Assembly: GCA_014803525.1 (NCBI GenBank) | Contig: JAAVBP010000001.1 | Coordinates: forward strand, 1-64,000 | Length of the DNA: 64,000 nt | Reading direction: 5' to 3' | Source of the DNA: a bacterium | GTDB lineage: Bacteria; Pseudomonadota; Alphaproteobacteria; Rs-D84 | Shown: positions 10,277 through 20,135 of the stretch, one piece after another | Numbering within the stretch: the stretch's first letter is position 1 | How the letters are laid out: each line of letters begins with the position of its first letter | Notes under the pieces: generated by a model | What the model saw: only the letters and a program-made list of their open reading frames with translations | Databases searched by the model: none | Told to the model about the DNA's origin: nothing | Made by a program: the position numbers and the translations under genes

Positions 10277-11125
10277 TCAGATTTTGAAATTCGTGTTTGC
10301 GGAAAATATCTGTGACGCGGCGCCGCGTGGGCGGATGACGTATGGTGTCAACGCCAATGCACCCGCAACCGCATCCAAACCGTCGTCATGTGTGGTGGCG
10401 CCAATGGGACTCCACCCCAGCATTTCTGACATCAATGGTGTTTGTTTTAGACGCGCATGCGCATACAGGCGCCCAGTGGATAACAACGGTTCAATCGCAT
10501 CCAGGATTCTGGATTCTTTGTTTTTATTATTGACGATTTTCTGGACGAATATGTTTGCACCACGGCGCGAGGCCACATCACGCATAATTTCCGGCAGTGC
10601 GTTTCCAATACCGTTTGTTTCAATTGCAATGCGTCGCATGGCACGCGCCGTCATGAAATCCAGCACCATGTCACACTGGTGCGCCAATGGATGCGCGTCA
10701 TTATCATCCACGCGCAGATACAATGCGTCATGTATAAACGCACGATGTGACGTGTCATCACGAAAGGCAAGTACGCATACACTGCCATCCGATTTGCGGC
10801 GCCCGCCGGACGGATCCCAGTATAATGCCGCACCTGTGACACGCTTGTCACCAATGCGCGCATGCGCCGCGTCAAATTCCGCATCATAGAAATGCAGCGC
10901 ACCCGGATCCAATCGCACACGTTCCAATCCGCCACATTCCAGCATCATCTGGGACATAAAGTGCCGACGCCCGACAGTATCGCGCATTTGTTCGATGCGG
11001 GGCACTGGAAAAACCTCGGGCCAAGCCGGATTTCCGCCCGCATCCATCACCGGTATCTTTAATTCTTTGAACCCGCGCAAAAAAGGCGTTGAAATAGCAA
11101 AATTTTTATATACTATATCTGACAT
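10277..11125 (-). CDS. Terminase large subunit, C-terminal (nuclease) half
   Basis: PFLRGFKELKIPV, ALYWDPSGGRRKSDGS, AIETNGIGNALPEIM, HDDGLDAVAGAL; Walker motifs absent (found in the 14436 ORF). Confidence 0.8.
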   Translation of the reverse strand: MSDIVYKNFAISTPFLRGFKELKIPVMDAGGNPAWPEVFPVPRIEQMRDTVGRRHFMSQMMLECGGLERVRLDPGALHFYDAEFDAAHARIGDKRVTGAALYWDPSGGRRKSDGSVCVLAFRDDTSHRAFIHDALYLRVDDNDAHPLAHQCDMVLDFMTARAMRRIAIETNGIGNALPEIMRDVASRRGANIFVQKIVNNKNKESRILDAIEPLLSTGRLYAHARLKQTPLMSEMLGWSPIGATTHDDGLDAVAGALALTPYVIRPRGAASQIFSANTNFKI

Positions 11126-12680
11126 GGACTTTACTCCCAAAACATTGCCAACAAACTTAGAAGCAGAACAGGCCGTTCTGGCCGCGGTTCTGATGAACAA
11201 TCGCGCATTGGAACGCGTGTCCGAATTCTTGAAACCGGAACATTTTTCGCACCCTGCGCACCAGGAAATTTATAAACTGGCGCAAAAGCAATTTGCCGCC
11301 GGTATCCCATTCGACATCATCACCGCGAAAAATTATCTGGATCAGCAGGGAACGCTGGAATCCGTTGGCGGCGTCGATTATTTGACCGAACTGGCCGGTG
11401 CCGGTGCAACGGTGGTAAATGTCGATCAATATGGCCGCATCGTTTATGAAAATGCACTGCGGCGCGAACTGATTACCATCGGCCAGGATATTGCCGGCGC
11501 CGCATTTGTTGAGGATTTGGATAATCCCGTTGCGCGCCAGATTGAAATCGCAGAACAGAAGCTGTTTGACCTGTCGACCGTCGGTGACACCGAACAGGAA
11601 CCAAGTTTGATTTCAGACGCATTGGCCGAGGCCATGCGCGAAGCCGAAATCGCGTACAAGGCCGACGGCATGCTGTCGGGCCTGACCACGGGTTTAACGG
11701 CATTGGATAAATCCATCAGTGGCCTGCACCATTCCGATTTGATTATCATCGCCGGACGTCCCGCGATGGGAAAAACAACGCTGGCGATGAATATCGCGTT
11801 TAACGCGGCAAATGCAATCTTGGCCGGACGCGCAAATGTAAATTACAAGGGCGCGGTCGTGTTTTTCAGTCTGGAAATGTCACGTTCCCAGTTGGCGGCG
11901 CGTGTTCTGTCATCCCAGTCCAAGGTACCCGCATCCGCCATGCGCGAAGGCAACCTGACGGACGAAGATTTCCTTAAAATGTCGCAATACGCCAATGCGA
12001 TTGGTCGCGTACCGTTGCGTATTGACGACACGCCGGGTATGTCTGTGCCGATGATGCGCACACGTGCACGTCGCATCGCGCGCAAGCATGGTGGCATTGC
12101 ACTGATTGTTATCGATTACCTGCAGCTGATGACATCACCAGGCGGCAAGCGTAATGATAATCGCGTTCAGGAATTATCCGAAATCACCCGTGGCCTTAAA
12201 ATGCTGGCCAAGGAAATGGATGTGCCTGTTATTGCCCTGTCCCAGTTGTCACGTAGTGTCGAATCACGTGATGATAAACGCCCAATGTTATCAGACCTGC
12301 GCGAATCGGGATCTATTGAACAGGACGCTGACATTGTGATGTTCACCTATCGCGAAGAATACTATCTGCAAAATCGCGACCCGTCACAACGCCTGTCGAA
12401 TACAAGCAGTGATGCCCAGGTCGAAAACTGGCAACGTCGTTTGGAACGCGCCCGCGGCAAGGCGGAAATCATTATCGGCAAAAACCGTCATGGCCGGCCA
12501 GAGACCGTACAAACAGCATTCTTGGGCGATTACAGTTTGTTTGACAACCTGGATGAAGAGGCTGCACGCGGCGAAAACCCATTCAATGACGCCATGCCAA
12601 CCAATGCATCTGCGCCGGCACCTGAATTTGAAAACACAAACTTTGACGCCAGTGCGATTCCTGACGATATGCCACTGTAA
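11124..12680 (+). CDS. dnaB: Replicative DNA helicase DnaB
   Basis: Full-length DnaB: LPTNLEAEQAVLAAVL, IAGRPAMGKTTLAMNIA, VIDYLQLM, LSQLSRSVE, DLRESGSIEQDADIV. Confidence 0.95.
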   Translation: MDFTPKTLPTNLEAEQAVLAAVLMNNRALERVSEFLKPEHFSHPAHQEIYKLAQKQFAAGIPFDIITAKNYLDQQGTLESVGGVDYLTELAGAGATVVNVDQYGRIVYENALRRELITIGQDIAGAAFVEDLDNPVARQIEIAEQKLFDLSTVGDTEQEPSLISDALAEAMREAEIAYKADGMLSGLTTGLTALDKSISGLHHSDLIIIAGRPAMGKTTLAMNIAFNAANAILAGRANVNYKGAVVFFSLEMSRSQLAARVLSSQSKVPASAMREGNLTDEDFLKMSQYANAIGRVPLRIDDTPGMSVPMMRTRARRIARKHGGIALIVIDYLQLMTSPGGKRNDNRVQELSEITRGLKMLAKEMDVPVIALSQLSRSVESRDDKRPMLSDLRESGSIEQDADIVMFTYREEYYLQNRDPSQRLSNTSSDAQVENWQRRLERARGKAEIIIGKNRHGRPETVQTAFLGDYSLFDNLDEEAARGENPFNDAMPTNASAPAPEFENTNFDASAIPDDMPL

Positions 12681-12744
12681 TTATTCTCTTGCACTGGGCT
12701 TTAAAATTGACTAATATTTTGTCAAGAATACGAAGGAGTTCGCA

Positions 12745-13752
12745 ATGGCCCAGGAAGAAATAATTTTTCCAAATAATATACGTAACATCAGACTTGCCGC
12801 CGGTATGAAGATGACAGAATTGGCACGTCGCGCAAACCTGTCCCTGTCCGCGGTTTCCAAGATTGAAAAAGGTGTACGTCGCCTGAATCAGAAGCAGTTG
12901 CTGAATATATGCAATATTCTGGGATGCAAACTGTCCGATATATTCATCAAGGAATCTGACGATGTCGCCGGCCAGTGGCAGAATGAAATCAAACGTCGTC
13001 TGAATGATAACGAAGACAGCGGCCTGAAAGTGTTCGGCAGCGGCATTCGCAAAATCCGTCAACAGACCGGTAAAACCATTGCCCAGGCCGCAAAAGATGC
13101 CGGTATGACATTGTCCGTTTATCATAAGATAGAGGTTGGCCAGCGCGAGGTTTATGAAAACGAGATCGAACCATTAGCCAAATCATTTGCACACAATGTA
13201 GAAAGCCTGTTTGATGAAATCGCAAAACTGTATAAGTCTGGCGAACTGAACAAGCAAATCAGCAAAGTCAAAGAACGCGTCAAATCTGTTCTGGTTCCCG
13301 GCGCACCGGTATCCGGCATGGATTTACAGGGCGGCCTGTATGGTGCCAAATTGTATGACAGCGCACGAAAAAAGCTGGTTCCGGTATTCGGCACACCGTC
13401 CGGCAAATCAATATCTTTGAAAAAATCGGACAAGACAATGATTGTCGCCCCAATGCCATTAGAGGGTCGCCCCGGTATCTATGCGATTATGCCAAACTCA
13501 AAACGTCTGGGCGGATTTATCCCGGAAAATGCATACCTGTTTGCCGATTCCACTGTTACACCGGAACCGGGTGATTTGGCGGTCTTTATTGATACAGACT
13601 TTGCAACACTGCCTACAGACAGCGCCACAACGGCCCATATCGCGATCTTTCGCACAGATGCCAAGGGACGCGCGCATGGTCAGGTTGTATCACCCGAAGA
13701 AAAAGTTACAGGAAAATCCGTACACAAGATTATTATGATTGTAACGGAATAA
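12745..13752 (+). CDS. XRE-family regulator with two HTH domains and an S24-like C-terminus
   Basis: HTH_3-type domains at both N-terminal segments (MTELARRANLSLSAVSKIEKG; IAQAAKDAGMTLSVYHKIEVG). Confidence 0.7.
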   Translation: MAQEEIIFPNNIRNIRLAAGMKMTELARRANLSLSAVSKIEKGVRRLNQKQLLNICNILGCKLSDIFIKESDDVAGQWQNEIKRRLNDNEDSGLKVFGSGIRKIRQQTGKTIAQAAKDAGMTLSVYHKIEVGQREVYENEIEPLAKSFAHNVESLFDEIAKLYKSGELNKQISKVKERVKSVLVPGAPVSGMDLQGGLYGAKLYDSARKKLVPVFGTPSGKSISLKKSDKTMIVAPMPLEGRPGIYAIMPNSKRLGGFIPENAYLFADSTVTPEPGDLAVFIDTDFATLPTDSATTAHIAIFRTDAKGRAHGQVVSPEEKVTGKSVHKIIMIVTE

Positions 13753-13785
13753 TTCCGATAAACATTATCGCCAGGAGGGGGCATC

Positions 13786-14511
13786 ATGTTAAACGTCAAA
13801 GCCAGCGTGATCGCGCAAAAATTGCTGAACCTGTATCGCCAGGAACACGTTATTATCGGCGGATGGACCGTGGTTAATCAAGTGTTCGTGGACGAGGCCA
13901 CACCTGACGTTTTAACAGCCCTGGGCGAATTACCAACCGGATCCAGTTTGGTGCGTCATATCGAAAATCTGCGCAGTGGTAAGACCCCCATGGATTCAAT
14001 TGAACGCGATCTGATGCCATACGGTGGCGCAATGGGTACCGCCGCAACCGCCGCACCAGTTGCACCAGAACAATGGAATGACCTGGCGCGTGTTATCGCG
14101 GAATTTACCCCAGATGACTCGGGTCTGGCCCGATTGGAATCCGACCCGGTAATAAAACAATTTGGTGCAGAATGGCTGGTTGCGATACGCAATGCGCTGA
14201 ATGGGAATGCGGAACTGCAACAGAAATGGGATATCGTCACCCAAACATATCGCGCATATCGCATGTGGAATAATGCCAGTCAGATTATAAACACACCCAT
14301 ATCTGACCGTGTACGCGCACAATTACAGGTGGACATGCCAGAATACGAAACATATCTGCCAATGTTTGGCGATGCTGGTATGGCATTACTGGGGAAACTG
14401 CGCACATTCCTGAGCGGTGCGAAATCCGACCCCAATCAAACCAGTGACGACAATTCTGTTGAACCTGTCGATGCACCAGAATCTGATGTGTCATCAGAGC
14501 CGGTACGATAA
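13786..14511 (+). CDS. Conserved hypothetical protein
   Basis: 241-aa ORF with RBS-like AGGAGGGGG; same direction as dnaB-xre. Confidence 0.65.
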   Translation: MLNVKASVIAQKLLNLYRQEHVIIGGWTVVNQVFVDEATPDVLTALGELPTGSSLVRHIENLRSGKTPMDSIERDLMPYGGAMGTAATAAPVAPEQWNDLARVIAEFTPDDSGLARLESDPVIKQFGAEWLVAIRNALNGNAELQQKWDIVTQTYRAYRMWNNASQIINTPISDRVRAQLQVDMPEYETYLPMFGDAGMALLGKLRTFLSGAKSDPNQTSDDNSVEPVDAPESDVSSEPVR

Positions 14512-15125
14512 ATCGTATCGACCGTATGCGGCGTCCCGATATAAATCATGGCACCATGCGGTGCCAGGATAAAATCTAATTCCCGCAACCGTTCACGTAA
14601 TTCTGTGCGCTTGTGCGCGGTGTTACTGGTATTTGGGACCTCTATGTCATCACAAATAATCAAATCGGATCGCATACCTGTAATATTTCCGTATATTCCC
14701 TGGCATACAACCGATGGTTCGCGTATACCGACCGGACGATTTATGGTAATACGGCTGGCCGCCCATTCTTTTTTATTTGATGGAACCAGACTTTGACAAG
14801 CCGGATGATTTTCCAATATATGTTTTATATGTCCAACCATTCGCCCCGCCAGTGACGTTTCCGCCGACAGTATCATTATACGCGATTCTGGACGATGCAA
14901 TAAGACGCACGCAGCAAAAATTCCAACCACCGTCGATTTCCCAGAATGCCGAAAAGCCATCAACAATCCACGATGCGGCACATCCATCCAGACATCAACC
15001 AAAAACCGCATAATTTCGCGATGATGCCGCGGTGTTTCACATCCAATGACGGCATTCCACTCATCCATAAAATCACAGAATTCCGTAATCATCTTGTGTT
15101 TCATTTGGTGCCACATCTGTAACAT
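14436..15125 (-). CDS. Terminase large subunit, N-terminal (ATPase) half
   Basis: Walker A FRHSGKST, Walker B DLIICDDIE, coupling motif IYIGTPHT; ORF ends soon after the coupling motif. Confidence 0.8.
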   Translation of the reverse strand: MLQMWHQMKHKMITEFCDFMDEWNAVIGCETPRHHREIMRFLVDVWMDVPHRGLLMAFRHSGKSTVVGIFAACVLLHRPESRIMILSAETSLAGRMVGHIKHILENHPACQSLVPSNKKEWAASRITINRPVGIREPSVVCQGIYGNITGMRSDLIICDDIEVPNTSNTAHKRTELRERLRELDFILAPHGAMIYIGTPHTVDTIYRTGSDDTSDSGASTGSTELSSLV

Positions 15126-15621
15126 AACCGTAATCGTTTATCAGATATGGCTGCGCCGTGGCCAGTACGGAAATTAAATTATTATAAATCCCCAATACGC
15201 CACCCCCACCCAGTTTATCTGTGACCAGGTTATTTGTGTATTCTAAAAAACGCATTACGTTATCGTGCGTATTTTGCCATTGGGCCAAATCAATATCGGC
15301 CCCACGAATATCATGCAACGCCGCCAACAGGAAATTGAAATCGGTATTTAAATCCTCTGGATCAATCTTTGCCGTCGGCTGATAATCAATTACGCGCGAC
15401 AAATCCACCTGGCGAAAAATATCGATACGTACATTATCCGCAGGGGCATTGGCAAATATAACCGTACCACCGGTTAAATCTTCGTTTGAATATACGCCGT
15501 ATTCGGTTGATGTCATAACACAATCATCGACAACGACGCGAATATCTGATTCTTGGAAAAACGGGAACGCAAACATGAATTCCGTGGTTGCGCCATCACC
15601 GGTATAAGTAATTTTGTACAT
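15073..15621 (-). CDS. T7-like tail fibre N-terminal domain protein
   Basis: TYTGDGATTEFMFAFPFFQESDIRVVVDD ... IDIFRQVDLSRVIDYQPTAKIDPEDLNTDFNF. Confidence 0.75.
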   Translation of the reverse strand: MYKITYTGDGATTEFMFAFPFFQESDIRVVVDDCVMTSTEYGVYSNEDLTGGTVIFANAPADNVRIDIFRQVDLSRVIDYQPTAKIDPEDLNTDFNFLLAALHDIRGADIDLAQWQNTHDNVMRFLEYTNNLVTDKLGGGGVLGIYNNLISVLATAQPYLINDYGYVTDVAPNETQDDYGIL

Positions 15622-15635
15622 AATGCCCCCCATGA

Positions 15636-15989
15636 TTATCCGACAATATCATCCAGTCTGGACAACAGTGATTTTACGATATTCGGTTTTTTTGCATGTG
15701 CCTTTCTCAGTTTTTCCAGATTAGTGCGCCGTTTATCTTCATATGGCTGCTCGGTTTCTTCGGCCAGACGTTTTAAAACAGCCTCTTCGGTCATGCCGCG
15801 ACCGGCACCGGACATTCCGGACGCACCGTATTTTGCACGTTGCGTTGCCAGTGCCTTTTTAACCAGATTATTCTTGGCCTGTTCATCCGCCGCCATCTGT
15901 TCCAGTATTTTTTTGCGTTCAGTTTTTGCTTCTTTTTTTGCTTTTTTGTAATCCAATACTTCCGTTACATCTGATACAACTTGTCCCAT
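15636..15989 (-). CDS. Phage internal/virion-associated Lys-rich hypothetical protein
   Basis: Position in structural cassette; charged helical sequence. Confidence 0.5.
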   Translation of the reverse strand: MGQVVSDVTEVLDYKKAKKEAKTERKKILEQMAADEQAKNNLVKKALATQRAKYGASGMSGAGRGMTEEAVLKRLAEETEQPYEDKRRTNLEKLRKAHAKKPNIVKSLLSRLDDIVG

Positions 15990-16005
15990 AAAAAATCTCC
16001 TTTGA

Positions 16006-17724
16006 TTATGAAATTGAATATCGCCCATGCATCGTGACCGACAATACCGTTACCGGCAATGGGTCACTGCCATGCAGTCGCCACATTGGTGAAATGGTGT
16101 CTGTATGCGTCCCCAGTATATTTATAAAGACATCACCCGTATATCCTGGCTGGGCCGCGTCATATATGCCATTTGGCAATGTCACACGCGCCCCATTTAT
16201 AAACAGTGACTTGGTATCCAATACACGCGCGGATATTTTATAAATTCTTATTTTCTTTGGGTTATGTCCACTGGCACGTAATGGCAATGCCTCGGCTGAG
16301 AATGAAAATCCATACTGGCCCGCATCAACCATTTCGTTATCGGAAAACTTTTCCAGACAGACCACGACACCACGGCGCACAACAACAAATGTTTCACCAC
16401 CAGCCACCGCAACAGACAAAAACTGTCCTTGGGTTTTATAAACACCCCATGCAGAAATCCCCAACGTCGAATTCTTGTTCAACACCGCCATATCGCCATT
16501 CGCCATAACAATAAATAATTGATGTGTGTCATCATTATATGCAATATCAACAGGCCCCGTCATCAGGCTTTTGGACAGCGCACACAAATCCTTAGCATTA
16601 TAAGTCTGGCTAAGTTCATCCAGCGTTAATTCACGTATATCCTTTTCCGTAGCGGAAATAAATACAGTCGCGCCTTCGACCTTTTGCGGCGGCAAATAAC
16701 GGGTGGCCACACTGCCGACAGATGTATGTTGCTTAATATCTACAACCGACGGTGTCAATGGCTTGCTGGATATGGCCCATTCGCCAACAGACGTTAAAAT
16801 CTGCAGATTATCACTGCTGACGACCGTACAGATTTGCTGACGTCGACTGGATAACAGGGTTATAAATATCGCCTCGTCATCCAGACCGGTACCAACATCA
16901 AAATTGTTATGCCGCCCAACCTGGGACATCCATACGCCAGCCGGCCAATCACGCGAACCACCAAAAACCAGTCTATCCTGGTGAAATGAAATACTGCATG
17001 GCCATCCGCGGGTTTCGCTGAATGCGGCCTCGCGCCAATCGGATACGGCTGATGAAGGCAACGTATATGGCCCATTGGTATATGCAACAACAACCGTCGG
17101 ACTGATGTATTGCGTAATAACCCACTGACGATCCAGCAGGGCCAGGCGTCCATTTACATGCGCCGCGGTCCAGAAATCACGTGATGTGGTAAATGTTGCA
17201 TAATTGTTCCCGCCAGAATTTTGTGAAACTGTGATTTTTATATCATCTGCATCATCAAATTTCATGAACGGGATATTTATCGTCATATCGGCATCATTTC
17301 TGGAAAAGCTGAACAACGATAATGAAAATGTATTGCCTGTTTTCTTTAATATCCGCGGCTGATAATCCGGGTGCACGAATATCATTGTACCGAAACGTTG
17401 GGCATATTGCAAACGACCACATGCCGTGGTATTCCATGGCGATAAAATATCACGCACCTGGATTCCGTTTGAAAAAATTAGGATATGCCCATCGGTCAGT
17501 GCCAACAAATAATCTTCACCTTCGGCCACGGAAAAAGGAATTAATCGTGCATCAGATGGCAACGCGGCAACCGATGCCAATCCGCGTCGACGTGTTAAAC
17601 CACCGCCGGAAATAACATCCATATTTTCCAACCGACTTAGCCCGTTTATATCATCGCGGGCAAAGAATTCAGAATCAACCTGCCCGCTGGCAAAAGAATT
17701 CTGTGTTTTTATAAAAGATCCCAT
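16006..17724 (-). CDS. Tail tubular protein B-like (podovirus nozzle)
   Basis: N-terminus SFASGQVDSEFFARDDINGLSRLENM, RRRGL; adjacent to tubular A-like gene. Confidence 0.7.
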   Translation of the reverse strand: MGSFIKTQNSFASGQVDSEFFARDDINGLSRLENMDVISGGGLTRRRGLASVAALPSDARLIPFSVAEGEDYLLALTDGHILIFSNGIQVRDILSPWNTTACGRLQYAQRFGTMIFVHPDYQPRILKKTGNTFSLSLFSFSRNDADMTINIPFMKFDDADDIKITVSQNSGGNNYATFTTSRDFWTAAHVNGRLALLDRQWVITQYISPTVVVAYTNGPYTLPSSAVSDWREAAFSETRGWPCSISFHQDRLVFGGSRDWPAGVWMSQVGRHNNFDVGTGLDDEAIFITLLSSRRQQICTVVSSDNLQILTSVGEWAISSKPLTPSVVDIKQHTSVGSVATRYLPPQKVEGATVFISATEKDIRELTLDELSQTYNAKDLCALSKSLMTGPVDIAYNDDTHQLFIVMANGDMAVLNKNSTLGISAWGVYKTQGQFLSVAVAGGETFVVVRRGVVVCLEKFSDNEMVDAGQYGFSFSAEALPLRASGHNPKKIRIYKISARVLDTKSLFINGARVTLPNGIYDAAQPGYTGDVFINILGTHTDTISPMWRLHGSDPLPVTVLSVTMHGRYSIS

Positions 17725-17742
17725 TCGCGCCCCTCCATAATT

Positions 17743-18264
17743 TTAAAAACGTGCGCTAATCAACGAAAAATCATCTATACCCGCAGGCGTCGATGTACTG
17801 CTGTCAATGAATTTTGCGGATTGCAGTTCTGTTTCATATAACGCGGTTAACATTCTGAAAACCGTTTGATCGCCCGATAATGGAATACAAAATTCCATCG
17901 CCAATCGCGTTGCGGCAACACTGGCGAAATATCCTGGGAATGCCTCTGGCGCGACACGTGTCAATCCAATGATTGTCATTGTATTACCTGGCCCAAAGAT
18001 CTTGTTCCCACGAATATCCCCGTCGCATTTAACAACACGCAAACAATCAACCGGTATCAAGAAATCCCCATCCGTATTCTTGGTCAATTCAAAAGACCGA
18101 CACGCAAAACGCCACACATGTGACGTCAACAGGTTGTCTATTACCGTATCGAACAATGTTCGCGCCAATTGTGCAGACGCACTGTCATCGGCCAGCGATT
18201 GAATGGGCGCCTCTCCCAGTTTCAGTAATGCCATAGAGCATAAATCAATCTTAGTAAGCATTAA
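17743..18264 (-). CDS. Tail tubular protein A-like (adaptor)
   Basis: MLTKIDLCSMALLKLGEAPIQSLADDSASAQLARTLFDTVIDNLLTSHVWRFA. Confidence 0.7.
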   Translation of the reverse strand, partial: LMLTKIDLCSMALLKLGEAPIQSLADDSASAQLARTLFDTVIDNLLTSHVWRFACRSFELTKNTDGDFLIPVDCLRVVKCDGDIRGNKIFGPGNTMTIIGLTRVAPEAFPGYFASVAATRLAMEFCIPLSGDQTVFRMLTALYETELQSAKFIDSSTSTPAGIDDFSLISARF

Positions 18265-18332
18265 CGCCCCCTTTTTTTCATAAAAAAACATAAAAACCGG
18301 GACCGGCATAATACCGGCCCGGCAGATTTATT

Positions 18333-18563
18333 TTAGGCCAATGCCGCCAGCGTAATTTTATCGCCGGTCACACCAACTTTTCTTAATGCAGTATTATCAG
18401 TTGCATTTATAATAATTACATCACCAATATTCATCAGTGTTTTAACACTGTCGAAATATCCGGCGGTGGTAATTGCCGCAATTTTTTCATCCGACACATA
18501 ATGCCACAATGTAAAACCATTTGCATACGCAATCACGGACAGATTTTTATTCTGAAATGCCAT
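18333..18563 (-). CDS. Small head/decoration-like phage protein
   Basis: 76-aa ORF directly downstream of the capsid gene. Confidence 0.5.
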   Translation of the reverse strand: MAFQNKNLSVIAYANGFTLWHYVSDEKIAAITTAGYFDSVKTLMNIGDVIIINATDNTALRKVGVTGDKITLAALA

Positions 18564-18595
18564 TTCTTTTATCCTTTGCCTGTATGTTATTTGTC

Positions 18596-19423
18596 TTATT
18601 CGCCTTGGGCTGATTCGCCACACTTCATGCGAACAATACCTGTTTCATCAATCATTACCGCACCCTGGGACATGCTGTTTGATATAAAGTGCGCCGCACG
18701 TTCACCATGCCAAGAAATGTCTGTTTTGACCTCTTGACCGCATGCGTGCCCAATGCTGGACGCGTGATATAAAAAGCAGTCACGGTTCGCGCCATCGGCC
18801 GGCAGGCCATTATGCAATACCCATGTGATACCCAACCATTTACGTGCATCTGCACCGTTTGTCATCGGCGTATCACCAACATATTCAGACGAAACGAATT
18901 CTTTCAGCGTCAACAGTTCATTCCACTGGTGCACACCAATAACCGCAAAGCGACGACCATCATCCGGCACATCATTGGTATTTAAAACCTCTAATGCAGA
19001 CAGAATCAGATCCTTGGACAGACCGGTTGAATAATCACCGACACTGGCCGTTGCGTTATTCATTGCGTCGATAATCAATTCGTCTGTTTTGCGACCCAAC
19101 GCATATGCACCGGCACTTGCAACAACACGACGTTCATCAACGTTTGTTTTTAATTCATCCAATGCATCGACCCAATCACCGGCATAATAATCCTGTAATA
19201 TACATTCAACCGGTTCATGGTTCAGATTCATTACCGGAACGATACCATGACGTGATTTGGTACTGGCCATGCCGCGACCAACTTTCTGGAAAGTGGTGGA
19301 TGCACCTATTACACCGGATTTACTGCGAACAGTTGAACGCAGTTTTGTGCCCATCTGCTGATAAGCCAAATGAACATCTGCTTCGAATTGTTTTACGAAG
19401 ACATTATCAATGGAAACTGACAT
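18596..19423 (-). CDS. Phage major capsid protein
   Basis: Capsid-like architecture (VFVKQFEADVHLAYQQMGTKLRSTVRSK..., ISWHGERAAHFISNSMSQGAVMIDETGIVRM). Confidence 0.75.
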   Translation of the reverse strand: MSVSIDNVFVKQFEADVHLAYQQMGTKLRSTVRSKSGVIGASTTFQKVGRGMASTKSRHGIVPVMNLNHEPVECILQDYYAGDWVDALDELKTNVDERRVVASAGAYALGRKTDELIIDAMNNATASVGDYSTGLSKDLILSALEVLNTNDVPDDGRRFAVIGVHQWNELLTLKEFVSSEYVGDTPMTNGADARKWLGITWVLHNGLPADGANRDCFLYHASSIGHACGQEVKTDISWHGERAAHFISNSMSQGAVMIDETGIVRMKCGESAQGE

Positions 19424-19635
19424 AAAATATTTTCCCCTATTGTTGTAAAAAATAAAAGACACGCATTATGTGCGTGTCGGTTTAAAAATTTTGATTACGG
19501 TTATGCATATATGCGCCGCACATCAAAATTACGTGGGTCCCATATGGGATTATCCGCGCCAAAGATTCAGTCGGACTGGTTGTTCTCATCCGACTGAAAC
19601 TTGGGATTAAAAATGCCCATGGCGGGCGCATATAA

Positions 19636-19658
19636 AAACCCCGCAGATGCGGGGTAAT
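19636..19658 (-). terminator. Terminator-like hairpin CCCCGCAGATGCGGGG
   Basis: Palindrome near the end of the 19661 ORF. Confidence 0.5.
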
Positions 19659-19660
19659 TA

Positions 19661-20032
19661 TTATTTTTTCTTGGCCGCTGGCTTTTTTGCCGCAACTTTT
19701 TTCGCTGCCGGTTTTGCAGCTACTTTCTTTGCAACCGGTTTTGCTGCTACTTTCTTCGCTGCCGGTTTCGCCGCAACTTTCTTCACTGCCGGTTTTGCCG
19801 CAACTTTCTTCGCTGCCGGTTTCGCCGCTACTTTCTTCGCAGCTGGTTTCGCCGCAACTTTCTTCGCTGCCGGTTTTGCCGCAACTTTTTTCGCAGCCGG
19901 TTTTGCAGCTACTTTCTTCGCAGCCGGTTTTGCCGCAACTTTTTTCGCAGCTGGTTTTGCTGCTACTTTTTTCGCAGCCGGTTTTGCTGCTGTCTTTTCA
20001 GCAACTTTTTTCTTGCCAAACAGAAATAGCAT
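19661..20032 (-). CDS. Ala/Lys/Pro-rich repeat protein (AAKKVAAKP)n, histone H1-like
   Basis: About 11 tandem 27-bp units encoding (A/V)AKKVAAKP. Confidence 0.65.
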   Translation of the reverse strand: MLFLFGKKKVAEKTAAKPAAKKVAAKPAAKKVAAKPAAKKVAAKPAAKKVAAKPAAKKVAAKPAAKKVAAKPAAKKVAAKPAVKKVAAKPAAKKVAAKPVAKKVAAKPAAKKVAAKKPAAKKK

Positions 20033-20135
20033 TCGTCTCTCCTTTTACTTTTTGGACAGAACAAATTTTTTTGTTCTTACTGTTTATTTTATCTGAAACC
20101 GCAAAAATAGTAAAGGAGAAAGTGCATATTTTTTT

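Noticed and set aside
12745-13752. XRE/S24-like protein as the prophage repressor
   Set aside because: It sits with dnaB in the segment interrupting terL, not with phage early genes; role cannot be decided from sequence.
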